Made by a program: the position numbers and the translations under genes. From an uncultured Saprospiraceae bacterium (GTDB taxonomy: Bacteria; Bacteroidota; Bacteroidia; Chitinophagales; Saprospiraceae), in contig CALEYL010000017.1 in assembly GCA_937926205.1 (NCBI GenBank), forward strand, positions 94,876 through 158,875: 64,000 nucleotides of DNA. The letters are read 5' to 3'. Shown here piece by piece: positions 58,644 through 64,000 of this stretch; within the stretch, counting starts at the first letter, position 1, and each line of letters opens with the position of its first letter. The notes under the pieces are model-generated. The model did no database searches, had not been told where the DNA came from, and was given only the letters and a program-made list of their open reading frames with translations.

Positions 58644-61070
58644 CTACTCATTCCTCAAACTCGTCACCGGATTCGCCAATGCCGCACGCACGCTCTGAAA
58701 ACTCACCGTTAAAAAAGCGATGACCAAAGCGGTAATGCCTGTCAGCGCAAACATCCACCATTGAATGTCAATGCGATAGGCAAATTGCGCCAGCCATTTA
58801 TTCAGCAGAAAATAAACGATCGGTGTGGCAATCAGGAAAGCCAGCAACACCAGGAGCAAAAACTCTTTCGACAACAGGCTGATCACACTACTGATGGAAG
58901 CTCCCAGCACTTTCCGGATGCCGATTTCTTTGGTGCGGCGCTGAGCCATAAATGCAGCAAGTCCAAACAAGCCCAAACAACTGATGAGCAGTGCAACCCC
59001 TGTCGCCAGATTGACGACGCGCGCCATTCTGGTTTCGGATTCATAGGCCAGCTTCAGTTTGTCGTCGTAGAACTCATATTTAAATGCTTCAGAGGGATAA
59101 AATTGCTTCCACGCTTTTTCGAGGTCGCGAAAAACCACCTGCCAGTCGGCCGGGTTCCGGGAAGCCAGCTTGATGTTCAGCGTGCCCAGTTGTCCCCGCT
59201 CGGTCATAAAAATCAGCGGCTCGATGGGCTCGAAAAATGAAGCAGAATGAAAATCGCCCATAACCCCTGCTATCCGGTAGGAGGCTCCCTGATTTTCCTG
59301 CAACATTTGACCAATCGCAGCCTGCGGCGAAGCAAAACCAAATGCTTTAACGGCCGTTTCATTCAGCACGTACTCTCGTACCGTGTCGCTCATAAGCAGG
59401 TTGCGGCCCGCCAACAAGGGCAATTTATAAAGCGAAGCCATTTCATTGTCTACGTATTTCCGGTAGACATTCCGACGGATTTCTTCTCCTTTTTCGTTGA
59501 AATAGCTGTGGGTATTGCTGGAGAAGGAGTTATCGAACAAAGGTTGTCCGAGCGCAACCCCCGCAACGCCGGGCAATTTTTGTACTTCATCGCGCAGGGT
59601 AAATTGTTTGTCTTTGTAAGCCGGGCTTTCCATAAATTTCCACGGAATATCAACCAATACAATGGCTTCGCGATTGAATCCCAGGTCTTCATGGAGCATA
59701 AAATGCAGCTGCTGGCCGACAATGATTGCTCCCGCAATAAAGAGCTGAGCAATGGAAAACTGGAAAACGATCAATCCCTTTCGCAAATTTGCCCGCCTGC
59801 TGCCACCCTTATCCACCTTTCCGCGCAACACCTCCACCGGCTGTGCCCGGGTAATAAGCCATCCCGGGTACAAACCCGACAAAAGACTGACCAGGACAAT
59901 GAGTCCTGTCAAAAACAAAGCCGTCGGGCCATACTGCACAAATTTTAGCACATCTTCAGGCAGCATGTCGCCAAAACGATCAAAGAACAGGGAAGTCACA
60001 CCGGCTGCAAGGAGGGTGGCCAGAGTGGTAACCACAGCCGTTTCTCCAAGAAAATTCAGCAACATGGCGCGCCGGTTGCTGCCGAGGGTCTTACGAATGC
60101 CAATTTCGCGGGCGCGCTGCGGAATTTGAGCAGTAGCAAGGTTGATGTAATTGATGCAGGCGAGCAAAAGCAGGAAACCGGCTATCCCCATTAGCGCGTA
60201 TAAGGCTTTTTTGTTTGCTGCACGTACGTTGCTGCCATAATCCGTTGCAAAATGCACCTCGTTCAGCGATTGAAGGATGTGCCAGCGTTTCATACGCCAC
60301 TTGGTAAAAAGGCTACTTGAATTTTCGGTGGAGATGCGATTGATTTGTGCCAAAACGGCTTTAGGATCAGCATTTTTTGCCAGCTGAAGATACAGTTGGT
60401 TGCTCGAATTGGTGCTGGTCCAATAAATTTCATCCACTTGTTTTTGCATCATCGAACGAAATTCCTGCCCAATAAAACTACTCGGGTAATCCAGATCGGC
60501 CACGATGCCGCTGATGCGAACCACCAGCGTATCGTCATAGGTCAAACTTTGCCCCAATACCTGCACGGGCGGCACCTTCGGGAAGTATTCCGAAGCCCGG
60601 CTTTGGGTCAGTACCACCTGATTGGGTTCCGATAAGGCCCCCTCCCGATTGCCGGCCAACCAGTGATAGTTTACCATTTTAAAGTACTGATCATTGGTGT
60701 AAATGACCCGCTCCACGTCCTGTATCTTTTTACCGTTCGCCTCGGGTAAGCCCGGCTGTACGCTCTTCACCCAGACATCGAAAACAGGAACTGCCAATTC
60801 TATCCCGGGAACAGATCCAACGGCGCCCGCCAATGGAGAAGGTATCCCGGCGTTGCCCGAGACTTCACCTTCGTGTATAAAAGAACTGGCGACCCGAAAA
60901 ATTTGATCCCGATTCGGATTCCGGGCATCGTAACTGAATTCAAAAGAAACATACTGGTACATAATCCAGGCCGCACTGAGACCAATGGCCAAACCAGCAA
61001 TGTTCAGAAAGGTAAAAGCGCGGTTTCTCCAAAGTTGACGGAGCGTGAGTTTCAGGTAGTTAGTAAACAT
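58644..61070 (-). CDS. FtsX-type permease, array member 5 (808 aa)
   Basis: MFTNYLKLTLRQLWRNRAF start. Coupling motifs REIGIRKTLG (about residue 337) and KEIGIRKVLG (about residue 688). C-terminal SVRAALANPVTSLRNE. It is probably transcribed alone, from its own promoter region (61205-61308), and ended by the hairpin at 58533-58563. A sixth repeat copy (R6) sits in its leader. The periplasmic domain is again unlike those of the other members. Confidence 0.9.
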   Translation of the reverse strand: MFTNYLKLTLRQLWRNRAFTFLNIAGLAIGLSAAWIMYQYVSFEFSYDARNPNRDQIFRVASSFIHEGEVSGNAGIPSPLAGAVGSVPGIELAVPVFDVWVKSVQPGLPEANGKKIQDVERVIYTNDQYFKMVNYHWLAGNREGALSEPNQVVLTQSRASEYFPKVPPVQVLGQSLTYDDTLVVRISGIVADLDYPSSFIGQEFRSMMQKQVDEIYWTSTNSSNQLYLQLAKNADPKAVLAQINRISTENSSSLFTKWRMKRWHILQSLNEVHFATDYGSNVRAANKKALYALMGIAGFLLLLACINYINLATAQIPQRAREIGIRKTLGSNRRAMLLNFLGETAVVTTLATLLAAGVTSLFFDRFGDMLPEDVLKFVQYGPTALFLTGLIVLVSLLSGLYPGWLITRAQPVEVLRGKVDKGGSRRANLRKGLIVFQFSIAQLFIAGAIIVGQQLHFMLHEDLGFNREAIVLVDIPWKFMESPAYKDKQFTLRDEVQKLPGVAGVALGQPLFDNSFSSNTHSYFNEKGEEIRRNVYRKYVDNEMASLYKLPLLAGRNLLMSDTVREYVLNETAVKAFGFASPQAAIGQMLQENQGASYRIAGVMGDFHSASFFEPIEPLIFMTERGQLGTLNIKLASRNPADWQVVFRDLEKAWKQFYPSEAFKYEFYDDKLKLAYESETRMARVVNLATGVALLISCLGLFGLAAFMAQRRTKEIGIRKVLGASISSVISLLSKEFLLLVLLAFLIATPIVYFLLNKWLAQFAYRIDIQWWMFALTGITALVIAFLTVSFQSVRAALANPVTSLRNE

Positions 61071-61119
61071 ATCGTTTCAGATTGACTTGGCTCATTGACA
61101 GATGCTGGCCGACTGCACC

Positions 61120-61171
61120 GCTGACGCGCGGCTTGGTAACTGAGCGACGCCGAAGTTCCGGCCTCGTGTCT
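61120..61171. repeat. Permease-array repeat R6 in a leader
   Basis: GACGCGCGGCTTGGTAACTGAGC...GCCGAAGTTCCGGCCTCGTGTC with no A or B units. Unlike R1-R5 it is not against a permease stop but inside the leader of member 5, where it may mark a lost permease gene. Confidence 0.75.
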
Positions 61172-61204
61172 GGCTCGTTGACGTATACAACACACTTACG
61201 ACCT

Positions 61205-61308
61205 CACAGGCCATGCCAAAATACTTAGTTGTTGGTTTTCAAATTATTAACAGAAACAGGCTTTTTCTCAATGTTCAGTTTCGGACAGGAGCTGTACGTA
61301 GGCGGACG
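61205..61308 (-). promoter_or_regulatory. Promoter region of member 5: TGGCAT element and palindromic activator site
   Basis: TGGCAT at 61214-61219 on the minus strand (the -12 part is poor), and TGTTCA-GTTT-CGGACA at 61272-61287 with an extra CGGACG half-site at 61303-61308. The spacing between TGGCAT and palindrome is 53 bp, against 55 bp at the member 4 copy; the half-site step is 21 bp in both. Confidence 0.45.
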
Positions 61309-61611
61309 CTGGTATTTGAGAAAACATTGGGCAAAGCGGTCTCAGATCATACCAAACGGGCGCACGCTGAAAAGCACTCCTTTTTCATAACTTTCCCTGC
61401 TTAGTAAAATTTTCTTATTATAACTGATTTTCAATTACTTATACCCTATTTCCATTATTCAGGTAAACAATACTACACCTCTTTGAAACTTTCAGACTTA
61501 CTTATCGTAATCAGAAAAAAGTTATTTTTTCATGGCTTTTCCCATCCCCCAAAAAAGCGAAAAATGCTTCCTTTATTGAGCTATTGAACATCACTAACTA
61601 ATACCCATTTT
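61309..61611. other. 303-bp AT-rich region before the MopE-repeat gene
   Basis: No supported gene. It should hold the promoter of the large secreted protein starting at 61612; runs of TTTTTC and AAAA, but no clear promoter word or hairpin could be assigned. Confidence 0.4.
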
Positions 61612-64000
61612 ATGAATCAAAACTACCATTACACTTTAAATCCCTTAGTAAGAAAGAGGCAACTAAATTCCACCCTTCGTATCATTCTGCCAATGTTCTT
61701 TTTATGGACCCTTGTGATATTTAGTGCACAGAAAGGATGGGGGCAGATGTCTATTCCAAACACTTCTGCCCAAATCCAGAATTTTAATGGCATGGGCAGC
61801 AGCAGCACGGCCACATTGCCCACAGGTTTTGTGGTCAGTCAGGGAACAGTATATGCATCGGGGACTCCTTCAACGACGCAAGCTGCCGGTACTACAGGTG
61901 CGGGAGTCCTTAATGGTAGTTCTGCCGGTGGCACCTATAATTTTGCCAATGGCATCACAGCATCTGCTACTGACCGGGCTTTAGGCTTCCTTACTTCAAG
62001 TGGTTTTACTTCTCCCAGGAGCATCATGCTGGAGCTGCAAAACAACACCGGAAACACCATCACCAATCTGGCCATCACATTTGACTATGAAAAATACCGC
62101 TCAGGTTCCAGGGAATTTACCTGGACGTTTTTCAGCGGTACAGATGGTTCAACCTGGACTGCTCAAACGGCAGGGGATCAACCCTATGAAGGCGATGCAA
62201 ACAATACGACCATCTATAATCCGCCGACGAGTACGCCTAAATCTGTAACCATCTCAGGACTTACCATTGCCAACGGGAGTAAATATTACCTGCGTTGGAC
62301 CATTACCGGTGGAGGAGGCAGCACCAATGGCCAGGCTATTGGCATTGACAACCTTTCAATAACCGCTACTGTTTGTGCCAGTCAGGTGACTTGCTATCGG
62401 GATATGGACAATGACGGATATGGCAATGCGAACAATTCTCAGGTCTTTTGCATGACCTGCGGTACGGGCTATGTATCTAATAACACCGATTGCATAGATA
62501 CCGACGCCTCTGTCCACCCGGGCGCTATGGAAACCTGCAACGGTTGTGACAAAGACTGCGATGGTTTTACCGGCGATGGCGTGGCGCCCATTGCCTGTGG
62601 CACAACAATGCCCCCCAACTGTGCAGGGCAGCAAACCTGTATCCAGCAAGCAGTACCATTCCCGGGCGCTTGTCTACCCGGTGGCGGTACTTTGACTGCG
62701 TGTAACAACAATCCCCAGCCTGAAGTTTGCGATGGCCTCGACAATGACTGCAACACTGTGGTAGATGACAATTTACCCCCTACACCTTGTATTCCACCAG
62801 GCGTACCGACAGGATTGGTCTATGGAGGTACCAGCCAATGCCGGCAGGGATTCTATGATTGTTCCCTGGGCCAGTGTGTAGGCTTTGTAGGGCCAAGCGA
62901 GGAAGTATGCGATGGTATCGACAATGACTGCGATGGCATCGTGGATGATGGCGTTCCCGGAGTAGGGCTGCAATGTGAGCCGGTGCCGGGTATCGTATAT
63001 GGCGGAAACAGTCCGTGCCAGTTAGGGACAATTTCATGTATAAACGGCACCTCTGTTTGCGTGGGCGGCGTAGACCCCTCCCCGGAAATCTGTGATGGCA
63101 TTGACAACGATTGTGATGGCTTTATTGATAATGGCTGTGATCCGGCAGAAGCTTTGGATTTTGATGGCGAAAATGACTGGGTATCCACAGCACTGCCTGA
63201 TCTTTTTAACAATATCGGCGCCAATGATTTTACAATAGAAACCTGGGTGAAGCTGGATGCCGGCGGTTTATTTTCCCGGATTATGTTTGCACAGAAAGAC
63301 GGCAGTAATTTTACGTCCCTATTGGTCAATGCCATCCAACAAATCTATTTTTATGTTTACCGTAATGGGGCCCAATATTCCTTCAATGGCCCTTCCATCC
63401 CACTGGGACAGTGGACACATATTGCTGCACGCTGGGTTGCTGCTACCAATAGCGTGAGTCTTTATTATAATGGGGTATTGCAAACTAACGGAGGGGGTGG
63501 CTTCTCCAGTAACGGCACAAACAACGTATTTGCTTTAGGAAGCAAAACCGATGCCACCCAATTATTGAATGGTAAATTGGACGAATTCAGGGTATGGAGT
63601 AAAGCCTTGTCGGGAACTGAAATCCAGACAAACATGAATTGTGAGATTGCCGGGGCCCGAGCCAATCTGGTCATGAATTACCACTTTAATCAAGGCCTTG
63701 CAGGTGGCACTAACACCGGTATTACGACGCTGTTGGACGATAGCGGCAACGGCATTAACGGTACCCTCCAAAATTTTGCACTCACAGGAACCAACTCCAA
63801 CTGGATTGCGCCCGGCGCCGTCACCAGTGGCGTTGCCTGCCCTTGTGTACTTGTAACTTATTATGCCGACAATGACCACGATGGCTACGGCGATCCAAAC
63901 GTATCTCAGGAAGACTGTAGTCAGCCGAACGGATATGTAACGGATAATACCGACTGCAACGACAACGACGCGGCCGTTCACACGGAGCAGCTCTACTATG
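61612..64000 (+). CDS. Large secreted protein with MopE-type metal-binding repeats and LamG domain, 3' truncated
   Basis: Open from ATG at 61612 to the window end (796 codons visible) without a stop. Long signal peptide (about 1-45, FFLWTLVIFSA core). Residues about 45-260 are an unrecognised beta-rich domain. A thrombospondin-3-like Ca site (DMDNDGYG) follows near residue 268. Four MopE-type units (PF11617 pattern E-x-C-D-G-x-D-N-D-C-D-G) start at about residues 307, 371, 431 and 492, a ~61-residue period. A LamG domain spans about 516-735, then a second DNDHDGYG/DNTDCND unit at the end. T9SS proteins of Bacteroidota often have this build; the C-terminal sorting domain would be outside the window. 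Function unknown; Ca or Cu binding is likely. Confidence 0.85.
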   Translation, partial: MNQNYHYTLNPLVRKRQLNSTLRIILPMFFLWTLVIFSAQKGWGQMSIPNTSAQIQNFNGMGSSSTATLPTGFVVSQGTVYASGTPSTTQAAGTTGAGVLNGSSAGGTYNFANGITASATDRALGFLTSSGFTSPRSIMLELQNNTGNTITNLAITFDYEKYRSGSREFTWTFFSGTDGSTWTAQTAGDQPYEGDANNTTIYNPPTSTPKSVTISGLTIANGSKYYLRWTITGGGGSTNGQAIGIDNLSITATVCASQVTCYRDMDNDGYGNANNSQVFCMTCGTGYVSNNTDCIDTDASVHPGAMETCNGCDKDCDGFTGDGVAPIACGTTMPPNCAGQQTCIQQAVPFPGACLPGGGTLTACNNNPQPEVCDGLDNDCNTVVDDNLPPTPCIPPGVPTGLVYGGTSQCRQGFYDCSLGQCVGFVGPSEEVCDGIDNDCDGIVDDGVPGVGLQCEPVPGIVYGGNSPCQLGTISCINGTSVCVGGVDPSPEICDGIDNDCDGFIDNGCDPAEALDFDGENDWVSTALPDLFNNIGANDFTIETWVKLDAGGLFSRIMFAQKDGSNFTSLLVNAIQQIYFYVYRNGAQYSFNGPSIPLGQWTHIAARWVAATNSVSLYYNGVLQTNGGGGFSSNGTNNVFALGSKTDATQLLNGKLDEFRVWSKALSGTEIQTNMNCEIAGARANLVMNYHFNQGLAGGTNTGITTLLDDSGNGINGTLQNFALTGTNSNWIAPGAVTSGVACPCVLVTYYADNDHDGYGDPNVSQEDCSQPNGYVTDNTDCNDNDAAVHTEQLYY

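Noticed and set aside
61213..61404. 63-codon plus-strand frame
   Set aside because: Overlaps the conserved palindromic promoter element of member 5 and has no protein-like features.
62356..63981. Several minus-strand frames at the right end
   Set aside because: Complement of the MopE/LamG gene, whose open frame runs through the whole stretch with clear repeat motifs.

Overview
The window looks like chromosomal DNA of a Bacteroidota bacterium, probably a Saprospiraceae-like or related environmental lineage. The evidence is a SusC/SusD pair, several secreted proteins with C-terminal type IX secretion (T9SS/Por) sorting domains, six large MacB/FtsX-type permeases without an ATPase, LytS/LytTR signalling and A-rich rather than strong Shine-Dalgarno leaders. 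The assignment is inference from gene content. I saw no tRNA, rRNA, CRISPR array, transposase or integrase.

Layout. (1) 1-2.7 kb: a truncated serine hydrolase and an AbiEi/AbiEii type IV toxin-antitoxin pair. (2) 2.8-10.3 kb: a complete aerobic carbon monoxide dehydrogenase operon, coxM-S-L-G-D-E-F, on the minus strand. CoxL carries the form I active-site motif AYRCSFR, and the CoxF-like maturation protein is fused to a YHS metal-binding domain. CoxM, S and L form the enzyme; CoxG, D, E and F would mature and place it. A strong hairpin separates coxL from the accessory genes. (3) 10.4-18 kb: small unlinked genes and a LytS/LytTR two-component pair whose two genes are separated by about 1.1 kb of accessory DNA. 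A perfect 13-bp direct repeat with 21-bp period precedes the kinase. (4) 18-20.6 kb: one FtsX-type permease. (5) 20.7-38.2 kb: a polysaccharide utilisation locus (PUL): SusC, SusD, two paralogous unrecognised proteins probably of glycoside-hydrolase type, a five-LamG T9SS protein, a GH130 enzyme and an MFS transporter, with a divergent AraC regulator. (6) 38.2-41.2 kb: an accessory stretch with an HNH endonuclease cassette lying between two copies of the 3' end of the PUL araC gene, then a small ORF, a GNAT enzyme and a second AraC regulator. (7) 41.2-47.7 kb: secreted proteins (T9SS, beta-trefoil, PA14-OmpA). (8) 47.8-61.3 kb: five FtsX-type permeases in tandem, each ending against a copy of a VNTR-like intergenic repeat. 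Two of them have a shared upstream control architecture. (9) 61.6-64 kb: the start of a large secreted MopE-repeat/LamG protein that runs off the window.

The most interesting points are the form I CO dehydrogenase operon with its YHS-fused CoxF, the co-varying double VNTR in the permease array, the palindrome plus TGGCAT promoter architecture shared by two permease genes, the araC-flanked HNH cassette, and the PUL with two paralogous uncharacterised catalytic-type proteins.
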